From: Candidatus Poribacteria bacterium
Lineage (GTDB): Bacteria; Poribacteria; WGA-4E; WGA-3G
Length of the DNA: 64,000 bases
Direction: 5' to 3'
Assembly: GCA_022827625.1 (NCBI GenBank)
Contig: JAJEIE010000027.1
Location: forward strand, 62,001 to 126,000
Shown one piece after another: positions 51,243 to 59,960 of the stretch. The notes beneath the pieces are model-generated. The model was not told the DNA's origin. It was given only the letters and a program-made list of their open reading frames with translations, and made no database searches. The position numbers were made by a program, and so were the translations under genes. How positions within the stretch are numbered: position 1 is the first letter of the stretch; each line of letters starts with the position of its first letter.

Positions 51243-51311
51243 ATTCTGATTTTTTTCTCAGAAAGTGGGTTTAATTAGGTAAAGTATCCTGGAAAACTGA
51301 GGAAAAAACAA
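51243..51311 (+). promoter_or_regulatory. Conserved leader of DUF5916 genes, copy 2
   Basis: Counterpart of 47412-47474, sharing TTCTGATTTTTTTCTC, GGGTTTAATTAGGTAAA and TCCTGGAAAA blocks. The leader was duplicated with the gene. Confidence 0.5.
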
Positions 51312-53753
51312 TTGAAAATTAAAACGGGCTTTTGGCGCGTTTGGGGAGTATTCATGGTGGTTTTAGCACCACTATCTCTAAGCGCGGCTCAAGAAAAAGG
51401 AAAAATAGAATCGGCACACAGAACCGCAACAGCTGTCCGAATCAACAGCGCGCCGCCACAGTTAGACGGGGTTTTGGACGATGCTATCTGGAAAACCGCA
51501 CCCCTCCATGAAGGGTTCACACAACAAGACCCCGATGAAGGTAAACCCTCGACAGAACGCACAACGTTCCAGATCGTTTATGATGACGAGGCAATCTACT
51601 TTGCTGTGATGTGCTATGATAAAGAACCCGAAAAGATTTTCTCTCGCTTGGTTCGGCGCGACGATTATGTTACATCCGACAGAATTGATGTAATTCTCGA
51701 CCCGCATTACAGTCGGCAAAATGCATTCTGGTTTACCGTCTATCCTTCAGGCTCCGTAACAGATGGGACTATTTCTGGCGGCGGCTGGTGGGATAGTACG
51801 TGGAATGGTGTGTGGGAAGTCAAAACAAAAATACACAAGAACGGCTGGGCAGCAGAATATAAAATTCCCTATCACGTCCTACGCTTTGCGCCAAAAGAAA
51901 AATATACCTGGGGACTTCAAGTCGCACGGAGTGTTAGCAGAAAAAAAGAATATACCCTTTGGCGTTTTATAAAGAAAGACGAACCGGGTTGGGTGTCTCG
52001 TTTCGGTGATCTAACAGGTATTGAGAATATCCATCCGCCGCACCACTTAGAATTAATCCCCTACACTATGGGCAGAACAACGCTGAATAGTAAAACCGAT
52101 TTATGGGGAAATGTTGGCGGCGATATCCAGTATGGAATTACCTCCGGAATAACGCTCAACGCTACAGTCAATCCAGATTTTGGACAAGTGGAGGCGGACC
52201 CAGCGAGCTTAAATCTCTCTGCTTATGAGGAGTTTTTTGAGGAACGGCGTCCCTTCTTTGTAGAGGGTGCCTCCATCTTTGGCGGCAACGACTATAATTT
52301 CTTTTACTCCCGACGCATCGGACGAAGCCCCAATCATTTTGACATCCCAGACGGTGCTGAAGAACTCAGCCGACCGGAGGCGACAACAATTCTCGGTGCC
52401 GTCAAAATTGTCGGCAGAACCCAAAGCAAGACCTCCTTCGGTATTATGGAAGCCGTTACGTCTCCAGAGTACGCACAGATCGAAGAAGCAGGTAAAAGCG
52501 ACAAGTTCCTTGTTGAACCTCTGACGAACTATTTCGTTGGCAGAATCAAGCAGGATGTATTGAGCAATTCATACATCGGATTGATAGGAACAGCCGTCAA
52601 TCGCCGCGCTTCTAATGCCGCGTACGTGGGCGGGCTGGATTGGGATTTGAGGTTCGCGAAGGAACGGTACCAGATAAGCGGCACCCTCGCAGCCAGCCAA
52701 GCGGGAAAACTTGATGCTCGTAAATCGGGCTACCTTGCTCACATTGAGTTTGACAAACACGGTGGATGGATGCAATTGGATACCGATTTCAGAGTGCTTT
52801 CGCCTGACTTGGAAATCAACGATTTGGGCTACCGGCGGCGCGCTGATATGGTAGAGTGGAATTACGACTTCACAGTGCGAAAACAGAAGCCCTTTAGTAT
52901 CTTCCGACGCGTCATTTTCGGACTCTACGGCTGGCGAACATGGAATTATGACAGGGTCAGTATCAGCCGTTACTCCGAAATATGGACAGATGGCCGTCTG
53001 AAAAACTATTGGGACTATGACCTTTGGATCGGTCGCAACTTAGAGTCGTTTAGTGATGATGACACAATGCGCGGCGGGACGCTAATTAAGAGTCCACCCG
53101 GTTGGTGGGTCTTCACACGGCTCTCCACCGATAGCCGTAAAATGATTCAACTGCGGTTGAATCCTGTTTTCGCATGGAATGACGATAGGCGTTCGTATGA
53201 CTACGATCTGAGACTCCGGTTACGCATTCGTCTTGCATCCAATATTGAGGTGAGCTTCGGTCCCTCGTATAATTATGGAGTGCAGGATGCACAATGGGTG
53301 GATCTGGTGGAAGAAAACATTGATGGACACATCGAAAAACATTACGTCTATGGTGAACTGGAGCGCCGCACCTTGGATTTCACAACGCGCGCGAACATCA
53401 GTTTTACGCCCACGCTGAGTCTCCAATTCTACGTGCAACCCTTTGTTACTATTGGCGACTATGCCAACTTCAAAGAGTTAGTGGAGCCGAAGTCCTATCA
53501 GTTCAAACTGTATGCGTTGAACGAGAATCGGGATTTCCACCTGCGTTCGTTACGAGGGAACACGGTTTTGCGGTGGGAATTCCGTCCGGGCAGCACGCTA
53601 TTTCTCGTCTGGACACAATCCAGAGAAGTTGAGTTGGAGCAGCTTCGCACAGCAGATCTCGAATTCCGTCCATTACACCGATTGCGTAGCAGTTTCACGG
53701 ATGAAGGGAAGAATGTCTTCCTGATGAAATGTCGGTATTGGTTCGGGGTGTAA
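51312..53753 (+). CDS. DUF5916 outer-membrane beta-barrel protein, copy 2
   Basis: 813 aa from a TTG. Signal peptide VFMVVLAPLSLSAAQ. The CBM9-like domain shows PQLDGVLDDAIWKTAP and DDEAIYFAVMCYDKEP. The barrel has SAYEEFFEERRPFFVEGASI and ends in FLMKCRYWFGV. It is very similar to copy 1 over the whole length, with diverged mid-barrel loops. The gene follows the ABC permease by 84 bp with the same leader as copy 1. Confidence 0.88.
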   Translation: MKIKTGFWRVWGVFMVVLAPLSLSAAQEKGKIESAHRTATAVRINSAPPQLDGVLDDAIWKTAPLHEGFTQQDPDEGKPSTERTTFQIVYDDEAIYFAVMCYDKEPEKIFSRLVRRDDYVTSDRIDVILDPHYSRQNAFWFTVYPSGSVTDGTISGGGWWDSTWNGVWEVKTKIHKNGWAAEYKIPYHVLRFAPKEKYTWGLQVARSVSRKKEYTLWRFIKKDEPGWVSRFGDLTGIENIHPPHHLELIPYTMGRTTLNSKTDLWGNVGGDIQYGITSGITLNATVNPDFGQVEADPASLNLSAYEEFFEERRPFFVEGASIFGGNDYNFFYSRRIGRSPNHFDIPDGAEELSRPEATTILGAVKIVGRTQSKTSFGIMEAVTSPEYAQIEEAGKSDKFLVEPLTNYFVGRIKQDVLSNSYIGLIGTAVNRRASNAAYVGGLDWDLRFAKERYQISGTLAASQAGKLDARKSGYLAHIEFDKHGGWMQLDTDFRVLSPDLEINDLGYRRRADMVEWNYDFTVRKQKPFSIFRRVIFGLYGWRTWNYDRVSISRYSEIWTDGRLKNYWDYDLWIGRNLESFSDDDTMRGGTLIKSPPGWWVFTRLSTDSRKMIQLRLNPVFAWNDDRRSYDYDLRLRLRIRLASNIEVSFGPSYNYGVQDAQWVDLVEENIDGHIEKHYVYGELERRTLDFTTRANISFTPTLSLQFYVQPFVTIGDYANFKELVEPKSYQFKLYALNENRDFHLRSLRGNTVLRWEFRPGSTLFLVWTQSREVELEQLRTADLEFRPLHRLRSSFTDEGKNVFLMKCRYWFGV

Positions 53754-53837
53754 GGTACGAATGAAAAATCCTAATTTAATACTATAATTGGGAAGCACAT
53801 CTACAACACAAATTAACAGTAGCATTTGGGGGGCACT

Positions 53838-54188
53838 ATGGCAATTACTGTGTCAGAGAAAGAAGGGGTCGTTATTTTTAGACTGAGCGGGAGAGTTATC
53901 ACCCCTGGTATTGAAGAGGTCTCGGAAACCATAGAGGCTGCGCTCGCCGCGCACGCCTCGTCTCCGAGACTTCTGTTTGACTTTAAAGAGGTCACTGGAA
54001 TAGATAGTTCCGGGCTCGGCGCACTCATGAAAACCTATGCTGATATTCACCCGCATGGCGGGAAAATTGGAGTAATTAACGTGAACAAACGTGTCAAAAA
54101 TCTTATCGTTATGGCACGATTAATTACTATCTTCAAAAATTTTGAAAACGAAGACGATGCGATTGCTGCTTTGCTGGAGCACCCATAG
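53838..54188 (+). CDS. STAS-domain anti-anti-sigma-like protein
   Basis: 116 aa from ATG 53838; GGGGGGC precedes it. MAITVSEKEGVVIFRLSGR and FDFKEVTGIDSSGLGALMKTYA match SpoIIAA/RsbV, with the phosphorylatable Ser in D-S-S-G near residue 60. No partner kinase (RsbW) or phosphatase is seen. It probably modulates a sigma factor or scaffold. It sits alone between DUF5916 copy 2 and a broken kinase. Confidence 0.85.
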   Translation: MAITVSEKEGVVIFRLSGRVITPGIEEVSETIEAALAAHASSPRLLFDFKEVTGIDSSGLGALMKTYADIHPHGGKIGVINVNKRVKNLIVMARLITIFKNFENEDDAIAALLEHP

Positions 54189-54230
54189 TTGAGCGCCAGG
54201 GTAACCTGGTTCTACTATTGGGGAAAAATC

Positions 54231-54623
54231 ATGAAAAACAATTTAAAGACCAGAACAGACATCTACTATAAACTCAATACACACTTCGCATACCTTGATA
54301 ACGAAAAGTTAAATTCGCTTCTTGAAGGTGAACGGGACACACACGGCTGGGGGACAAATCATATAATCAAGGTCGGAAAGTTAAAGGTATTCGTCAAAAA
54401 AATTCCAATCACCGATCTTGAATATAATCATATATTCTCGACGAAGAATCTGTACGATTTGCCCACTTACTACAACTATGGCGTAGGTTCTGCTGGCTTT
54501 GGGGTGTTTCGCGAACTGCTGATGCACATTAAAACAACGAATTGGGTGCTGCAAGGGGCAATTGAGAACTTCCCTCCAGGAGCTGCTTCTGATATGAGCA
54601 GCGATTCGTTAGGGATTCTTTGA
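54231..54623 (+). pseudogene. N-terminal fragment of the LPS kinase-like gene
   Basis: 130 codons from ATG 54231. The first 115 residues copy the start of the kinase at 45133 (KTRTDIYYKLNTHF, FSTKNLYDLPTYYNYG, TTNWVLQGAIENFP). The reading then changes to an unrelated tail of about 15 residues and stops. The catalytic HxDxxxxN and DFG are gone. It is a remnant of a duplication; whether the fragment is expressed is unknown. It lies directly upstream of the third DUF5916 gene, whose Shine-Dalgarno starts inside the gap. Confidence 0.85.
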
Positions 54624-54654
54624 GCGATTCTTCAAAAAATCAAGGAGGAAATCA

Positions 54655-57111
54655 TTGAAAATTAAGTCGGACTTTTGGTGCACTTTGGGGTTGTTGATGG
54701 TATTTTTCATTTTACAACTCCAGAGTGCAGTACAGGCTGAAACGGAAACAGAACCCGCCCATAGAATTGCAACGGCTATCCGTATTAAAGAGACACCCCC
54801 GCAATTAGACGGTGTTTTAGATGATGACATCTGGCAGACCGCGCCACTCCATGAAGGCTTCCGTCAACGCGATCCCGATGAAGGCGAACCTGTTTCCCAA
54901 CGTACGACATTCCAAGTTGCTTATGACGATGAGGCAGTCTATTTCGCTGTCATGTGCTATGACAATGAGCCTGATAAAATTGTATCTCGGCTCGTCAGAC
55001 GTGACGATTACGTTGAATCCGATAAAATTCAGATAATCCTGGATCCACATTACAATCGACAGCGCGGTTTCTCTTTTACTGTGTATCCCTCTGGCTCTGT
55101 CATAGATGGTATTGTCACAGGTGGCGGGCGGTTTGATTGGAACAGTACATGGGACGGGGTATGGCAAGCAGGGACGTATATCCACGAAAATGGGTGGGCA
55201 GCTGAATGTAGAATCCCGTTTTATATGTTCCGCTTTTCTCCAAAAGATAAATACACGTGGGGTCTACAGGTAGAACGGGAGATTAGCCGTAGAAAAGAAC
55301 GTTCCCATTGGCGTTTGATTAAAAAAGGTGAACCGGGGTGGGTATCCCGTTTCGGTGATTTGGTGGGGATAGAGAACATCCATCCGTCTCGCCATTTGGA
55401 ATTAATCCCCTACACTATGGGCAGAACGACTTTGAACAGTGATACCGATTTGTGGGGGAATATTGGCGGTGATCTTCAATATGGCATCACCTCTGGGATT
55501 ACGCTCAATGCCACAATCAACCCTGATTTTGGGCAGGTAGAGGCGGACCCGGCTACTTTAAATCTTTCTGCGTATGAAGAGTTTTTCGAGGAGCGGAGAC
55601 CCTTTTTTGTAAAAGGTGCCTCCAATTTTAACTTCGGAGATTGGAGAAATCAGTTCTTTTATTCAAGGCGGATCGGGCGACAACCCGGGCGTTTTGAGAT
55701 CCCAGAGGGTGCCACGGAACTGAGCCGTCCGGAAACGACAACGATTCTGGGGGCCGCCAAAATCGTCGGAAGAACTAACAGTAACACCTCCTTCGGTATT
55801 ATGGAGGCTGTCACGGCACCAGAGTATGCACAGATTAAGGAAAAAGGCGAACAGAAGGAATTTCTGATCGAGCCGTTGACAAACTACTATGTCGGCCGCG
55901 TTAAGCAAGACATACTAAAAGGCAACTCTTATGTCGGATTGGTAACGACAGCGGTAAACCGACAAGCTTCTGACGCTGCTTATGTAGGGGGGCTTGATTG
56001 GGACTTGAAATTTGCGAAGGAGCGGTACGCAATAAGCGGCGTGTTAGCAGCAAGCCACGCGGAAAAACTGGACGACCGCAAATCAGGCTACTTTGCACAC
56101 CTCGCCTTTAACAAACAGGGCGGGTGGTGGAGAGGTGTTACCAATTTTCAGGTACTCTCCCCGGAATTTGAAATAAATGATATAGGCTATTCACAGCGCG
56201 GCGATATGATGAGATGGTTCTACGACTTTATTCTCAAGAAAGAACAGCCGTTTAGTATTTTTCGAGAAGTTTCTTTGGGGCTTTACGGTTGGCGGGAGTG
56301 GAATTATGATGGGGTTAGCATCGGTCGCTACTCTGAGATATGGACGGATGGTAAACTGAAAAATTACTGGGACTATGACCTATGGGTCGGTCGAAATCTG
56401 GAGTCGTTTAACGACGAGGATGTCTGGCGAGGTGGGACGCTGATTAAAAATCCTGCAGGTTGGTGGATTTTTACACAACTTAGAACTGACAGTCGTAAAA
56501 TGATTCAGCTGGAACTGAATCCGATTTTTGCCTGGGACGATGATAACAAAAGTTCTGAGAAAGAAGTTAGTCTTCGTTTGAATATTCGTCCTGCGTCGAA
56601 CATTGAGTTAAGTATTGGACCTATGTATCGTTACCGCATTTTCGATGCACAGTGGATAGAGTTAGTTGAGGAAAACGTTAACGGACACATTGAGAATCAC
56701 TACGTCTATGGGGAATTGACGAGTCAAACGCTTGATTTCACTACCCGTGCAAACATTAGTTTCACACCGACGCTCAGCCTTCAATTCTATGTGCAGCCGT
56801 TCATTACTATCGGCGATTATACAAACTTCAAAGAGTTGGTCGAACCGAGGTCGTATCAGTTCAAGTCTTATCCGCTGAAGCGAAATCCTGATTTCCATAT
56901 CCGTTCGTTGCGCGGAAATACCGTTCTTCGTTGGGAATTCCGTCCGGGAAGTACGCTGTTTTTGGTTTGGTCTCAATCGCGTGAAATCGAATTAGAGGAT
57001 GTGGGAGCAGAAGACCTTGATTTTCGACCGGTGGATCGCTTGCGAAGCAGTTTTGTGGACCCTGGGAAGAATATTTTCTTGATTAAATGTCGGTACTGGT
57101 TTAGTGTGTAA
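54655..57111 (+). CDS. DUF5916 outer-membrane beta-barrel protein, copy 3
   Basis: 818 aa from a TTG with AAGGAGGAA ahead. Signal peptide GLLMVFFILQLQSAVQAETE. CBM9-like: PQLDGVLDDDIWQTAP, DDEAVYFAVMCYDNEP. Barrel: SAYEEFFEERRPFFVKGASN, ending FLIKCRYWFSV. Slightly longer than its paralogues because of small loop insertions, such as one near FNFGDWRNQF. It lacks the shared leader of the other two. Confidence 0.88.
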   Translation: MKIKSDFWCTLGLLMVFFILQLQSAVQAETETEPAHRIATAIRIKETPPQLDGVLDDDIWQTAPLHEGFRQRDPDEGEPVSQRTTFQVAYDDEAVYFAVMCYDNEPDKIVSRLVRRDDYVESDKIQIILDPHYNRQRGFSFTVYPSGSVIDGIVTGGGRFDWNSTWDGVWQAGTYIHENGWAAECRIPFYMFRFSPKDKYTWGLQVEREISRRKERSHWRLIKKGEPGWVSRFGDLVGIENIHPSRHLELIPYTMGRTTLNSDTDLWGNIGGDLQYGITSGITLNATINPDFGQVEADPATLNLSAYEEFFEERRPFFVKGASNFNFGDWRNQFFYSRRIGRQPGRFEIPEGATELSRPETTTILGAAKIVGRTNSNTSFGIMEAVTAPEYAQIKEKGEQKEFLIEPLTNYYVGRVKQDILKGNSYVGLVTTAVNRQASDAAYVGGLDWDLKFAKERYAISGVLAASHAEKLDDRKSGYFAHLAFNKQGGWWRGVTNFQVLSPEFEINDIGYSQRGDMMRWFYDFILKKEQPFSIFREVSLGLYGWREWNYDGVSIGRYSEIWTDGKLKNYWDYDLWVGRNLESFNDEDVWRGGTLIKNPAGWWIFTQLRTDSRKMIQLELNPIFAWDDDNKSSEKEVSLRLNIRPASNIELSIGPMYRYRIFDAQWIELVEENVNGHIENHYVYGELTSQTLDFTTRANISFTPTLSLQFYVQPFITIGDYTNFKELVEPRSYQFKSYPLKRNPDFHIRSLRGNTVLRWEFRPGSTLFLVWSQSREIELEDVGAEDLDFRPVDRLRSSFVDPGKNIFLIKCRYWFSV

Positions 57112-57138
57112 TTCTCGAATCGTTTCGGAGGGAATTTG

Positions 57139-57888
57139 ATGAAAATAACACGAAAGATTGTCGCCATCGGCGGCGGAGAACTTAAGGATCTGGAAACCCT
57201 TGAGATCGACAAACGTATTATTGAGTTGACCGGTAAGACGCGACCAAAGGCACTCTTTATTCCAACTGCAAGCGGCGATGCTGTTGGCTACGTGGATACT
57301 TTTGAGGCGTGTTACGGTAAACGCTTGGGATGTCAAACACGCACCCTCAACCTAACCCAAACGCCTCCCACATTCGAGGAGATGTCGGCATTGGTATTGG
57401 ATTCAGATTTGGTTTATGTGGGTGGTGGGAACACCTACAGAATGATGAAAATATGGCGGCGGTTGGGGCTGGATACAGTGTTAGCGGAAGCTGCGTCCCG
57501 CGGTACTGTCTTATCAGGTCTTAGCGCAGGCGCGATTTGCTGGTTCAGATACGGGCACAGTGATTCTCGTTCCTTTTCCAGCAACCCAAGGTGGGATTAT
57601 ATTCGGGTCAGTGGATTAGGGTTCATCAATGCTGTATATTGTCCGCATTATCACTTTGAAAAACGAGAAGCCAGTTTTTTGGAGATGATTGCAAGACGTG
57701 GAGGCATCGGGATTGCCTGTGACAACAACGCTGCGATTGAGGTGGTTGGAGATCAGTACCGGGTGCTCACCTCTGCTCCGAATGCAAAGGCGTACAAACT
57801 TTTCAAGCGTAAGGGGCGCGCTGTTATTACGGAATTGCATCCAGACAGTGAATATACGCCTTTAGTCAACCTCTTGCAGCGGAAATAA
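57139..57888 (+). CDS. Peptidase E/cyanophycinase-like (family S51) serine peptidase
   Basis: 249 aa from ATG 57139, with GGAGGGAA upstream. Family motifs are FIPTASGD, VYVGGGNTYRM and the nucleophile elbow GLSAGAICWF with Ser near residue 134. The catalytic His is possibly in YCPHYHFEKRE. S51 enzymes cleave Asp-X dipeptides or cyanophycin. It is 27 bp after DUF5916 copy 3, likely in the same transcript. No signal peptide, so cytoplasmic; it may process imported peptides. Confidence 0.9.
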   Translation: MKITRKIVAIGGGELKDLETLEIDKRIIELTGKTRPKALFIPTASGDAVGYVDTFEACYGKRLGCQTRTLNLTQTPPTFEEMSALVLDSDLVYVGGGNTYRMMKIWRRLGLDTVLAEAASRGTVLSGLSAGAICWFRYGHSDSRSFSSNPRWDYIRVSGLGFINAVYCPHYHFEKREASFLEMIARRGGIGIACDNNAAIEVVGDQYRVLTSAPNAKAYKLFKRKGRAVITELHPDSEYTPLVNLLQRK

Positions 57889-57892
57889 AAAC

Positions 57893-57924
57893 TTGACAAA
57901 TAGTACAGGAGTTGTTAGTATAAT
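57893..57924 (+). promoter_or_regulatory. Possible promoter of the TonB-like/DUF4159 gene
   Basis: TTGACA at 57893-57898 and TATAAT at 57919-57924 are both perfect, but the 20-bp spacer is longer than ideal. The conserved 80-bp element begins about 40 bp downstream, so it would be transcribed. Confidence 0.45.
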
Positions 57925-57965
57925 GTGAATTCAACATAAGCGTTTAGAGAAATTGTCGGTTTAAT

Positions 57966-58046
57966 CGGATATTTTTTTAAATTATGCACCTTTTCTACCC
58001 TAAAATTGTGTCTTTAACGACAGAAGGGATTTTTCTGACCTTTTAC
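57966..58046 (+). promoter_or_regulatory. Conserved intergenic element, copy 2
   Basis: Counterpart of 12596-12677: GGATATTT, AAATTATGCACC, TTTTCTA-CCC, TGTGTCTTTAA and GGGATTTTTCTGACC-TTTTACA in the same order. It ends about 78 bp before the start codon of the DUF4159 gene, in the same orientation as copy 1. Confidence 0.6.
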
Positions 58047-58123
58047 AATTGAATCCGGGTAAGAAAAATAAGATGTAGCAGATGTTAGTTCCTCAACTCT
58101 TAAACACATAGGAGGTGCGTGTT

Positions 58124-58912
58124 ATGAAATCGCGCCGTACACATCTCGCATGGATGGTATCTCTTGTTGTACACGTCTGCCTTGCAGTCGTTGTCGGGTA
58201 TATAGCAATCTCGGCGAAGCAATTGAAGGCACACGATACTATTGATGTGAGTTTTTTTGTGCTTACACCACCACAAGCTCCGAAAAGAGATGTTGTTTCC
58301 AAACCGGAAGTGGTGCTTCCAACCCCTGTTCCGCCAGATTTGACGGTCGTTCCAGAAACTGAGACTACGCCACGTCGTACAACGCTTGCATGGGCAGCGA
58401 GATCGTCTGCAACGGCGGCACCAGCAACGTCTCTAACGGGTGGTGCGCCAGCTGCACCGAGAGGACAACAGGTCAAAGTTTCGAGTGCCTCTCCAGTTAT
58501 TGAGCATACCACGCAACCCTTGTCAACTGCTGCGAAACTGCCGACGACATCAGATGCACTACCTACCACTGGATTGCCCAGTGAGGGTGGCATTACGGAC
58601 GGTCTGAGTGCAGGGGTCGGGGACGGTTTAGGTAGCGGCACCGGTCGCGGTGCCTTCGGTTCGGGATCTGGTTTTGGACAAGGACGGACGCAAAACCGCG
58701 GCAAATTGAGCTCACTCGTAGAAGGCGCAGGTGCTGCGAATATCAATGCCTCATTGTCAGATGTGACAGAAAATATGGTCCTTGGTAATGGTATTCCACT
58801 GCTTCCCAAGGGGAGCCCGGGTGCTATTATTCAGGGACGCGGCAAAGAGATTTTAGGTAGACTGAATCTTGTCCGTCTTGATGATCCGTTGCATCCAAAC
58901 CTTGATATATGA
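58124..58912 (+). CDS. TonB-like membrane-anchored N-terminal part of a DUF4159 protein
   Basis: 262 aa from ATG 58124, with GGAGG 8 bp ahead. One N-terminal TM helix (WMVSLVVHVCLAVVVGYIAI) is followed by a Pro/Thr/Ala-rich linker and a Gly-rich stretch (GSGTGRGAFGSGSGFGQGR), as in TonB-like proteins. The last 50 residues, including GAIIQGRGKEILGRLNLVRL, are the usual lead-in to a DUF4159 domain. The TGA at 58910-58912 cuts it, and the same frame continues with DUF4159 sequence to 59707. Either the stop is a mutation, or it is read through, or two products are made. Confidence 0.75.
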   Translation: MKSRRTHLAWMVSLVVHVCLAVVVGYIAISAKQLKAHDTIDVSFFVLTPPQAPKRDVVSKPEVVLPTPVPPDLTVVPETETTPRRTTLAWAARSSATAAPATSLTGGAPAAPRGQQVKVSSASPVIEHTTQPLSTAAKLPTTSDALPTTGLPSEGGITDGLSAGVGDGLGSGTGRGAFGSGSGFGQGRTQNRGKLSSLVEGAGAANINASLSDVTENMVLGNGIPLLPKGSPGAIIQGRGKEILGRLNLVRLDDPLHPNLDI

Positions 58913-58954
58913 GGGAGCGGTATCGGACATCTCCGATTCGGGGCAGGTCTGCCC
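58913..58954 (+). other. Tandem hairpins right after the in-frame TGA
   Basis: ATCGGA CATC TCCGAT (58922-58937) and GGGCA GGTC TGCCC (58941-58954) can form two short hairpins starting 9 nt after the TGA. They lie inside the continuing DUF4159 frame. They could aid readthrough or be ordinary coding DNA, since small palindromes are common in this genome. Confidence 0.4.
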
Positions 58955-58999
58955 TATTTAGTCAAGTCTCTGAATACAGAAACCGGTATCCAGACCCAA

Positions 59000-59707
59000 A
59001 TGGTTGACGCAGTCCAAATTACGGATGCAGCGTTTTTTGAGTCACCGATTATCTTTATGGAACCCGTTCCCAGTTCCTCAGTGAAACTCCAAAGCAACGG
59101 GTTGCTTGGGAATGCTGTCTGGCAGGTGAGTGGGGATCGCCCTTCCTTCGGTTATACTGACCGGGAAGCGCAGCGGATTCGTGAATATGTTATCAACCGC
59201 GGTGGGTTCATCTATATGCCCACCCACGGAAATACGGAACAAGCGATGCAACCTGCGCTGCGGGTCTTACGTCAAATTCTTCCTGAGTATCATCTGGTAT
59301 CAATTCCGCAAGACCACGAAATTTACAATAGTTTCTATGAACTCAACGGACCCCTCCGTTTCCCCGTGCGGAAAATAGGGAGTACGATTCTTCATCACGG
59401 GCCCTATAGCCAGTTACAGGGCGTTTTTATTGATGATCGATTGGCGGTTCTCGTGGATACAGAAGCTATGATACATGTAATGGACGGTGCAGTGCAGAAA
59501 CCGTTCTTCGGTCACTATCAGGACCGGAATAAGATTTTGGACGAGTTCGCACCGGCTGCCGCGCGACAACTTGTTAATGTTGTCATCTACGCAGTAACAC
59601 ACGGGAGCATCTCAGATTACAGCAATTACATCCCCGCGGATGCCCTCGCTGATGGCGATATAGACAGCATGCCGAAGACGGCACCAAATGTTGCGGATCG
59701 ATTGTAA
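59000..59707 (+). CDS. DUF4159 domain, in-frame continuation after the TGA
   Basis: 235 aa from ATG 59000, but the same frame is open from 58913 and reads LRFGAGLPYLVKSLNTETG before this ATG, which is part of the usual DUF4159 fold. Conserved parts seen are FESPIIFMEPVP, REAQRIREYVINRGGFIYMP, VSIPQDHEIYNSFYELNGPL and GVFIDDRLAVLVD. DUF4159 resembles a glutamine-amidotransferase-like fold and often follows a TonB-like anchor or is periplasmic. There is no Shine-Dalgarno before 59000. An annotator who keeps the stop will have two proteins; I favour one broken or recoded gene. Confidence 0.8.
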   Translation: MVDAVQITDAAFFESPIIFMEPVPSSSVKLQSNGLLGNAVWQVSGDRPSFGYTDREAQRIREYVINRGGFIYMPTHGNTEQAMQPALRVLRQILPEYHLVSIPQDHEIYNSFYELNGPLRFPVRKIGSTILHHGPYSQLQGVFIDDRLAVLVDTEAMIHVMDGAVQKPFFGHYQDRNKILDEFAPAAARQLVNVVIYAVTHGSISDYSNYIPADALADGDIDSMPKTAPNVADRL

Positions 59708-59749
59708 CGGTTGTATAAAGCGTAACACAGAATTACCTGCGAACAAAAA

Positions 59750-59782
59750 GCCGCGTCAAGAGATTGACGCGGCTTTCTTTTT
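59750..59782 (+). terminator. Intrinsic terminator after DUF4159 gene
   Basis: GCCGCGTCAA / TTGACGCGGC perfect 10-bp stem (59750-59773) with a GAGA loop, followed by TTTCTTTTTT. Strong terminator before the rhodanese promoter. Confidence 0.88.
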
Positions 59783-59841
59783 TCCGAAAACTTACCAAAT
59801 TTCGCAAAAATAGGCAGGGCATAGCAAAATCGCGTTTCTAT

Positions 59842-59870
59842 TTGACAAACCATAGCCAGAAATGTATAAT
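59842..59870 (+). promoter_or_regulatory. Consensus sigma-70 promoter of the sulfurtransferase gene
   Basis: Perfect TTGACA (59842-59847) and TATAAT (59865-59870) with a 17-bp spacer. The leader is about 80 nt. Confidence 0.88.
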
Positions 59871-59960
59871 GTAACCAAGAAATTGCCCTATTCGGGCGCA
59901 TCTTATAGGTTTATATTGATACAGTTTTAACAGAATAGAATATGGAGGCTTAACACAGAA

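Noticed and set aside
58093-58809. 238-codon minus-strand Pro/Val-rich open frame
   Set aside because: A shadow of the Pro/Gly-rich TonB-like gene; low complexity and no start signals.
58910-58912. Selenocysteine at the TGA
   Set aside because: The hairpin after it is short, no sel genes are in the window, and DUF4159 is not a known selenoprotein family. It is kept only as a remote option.
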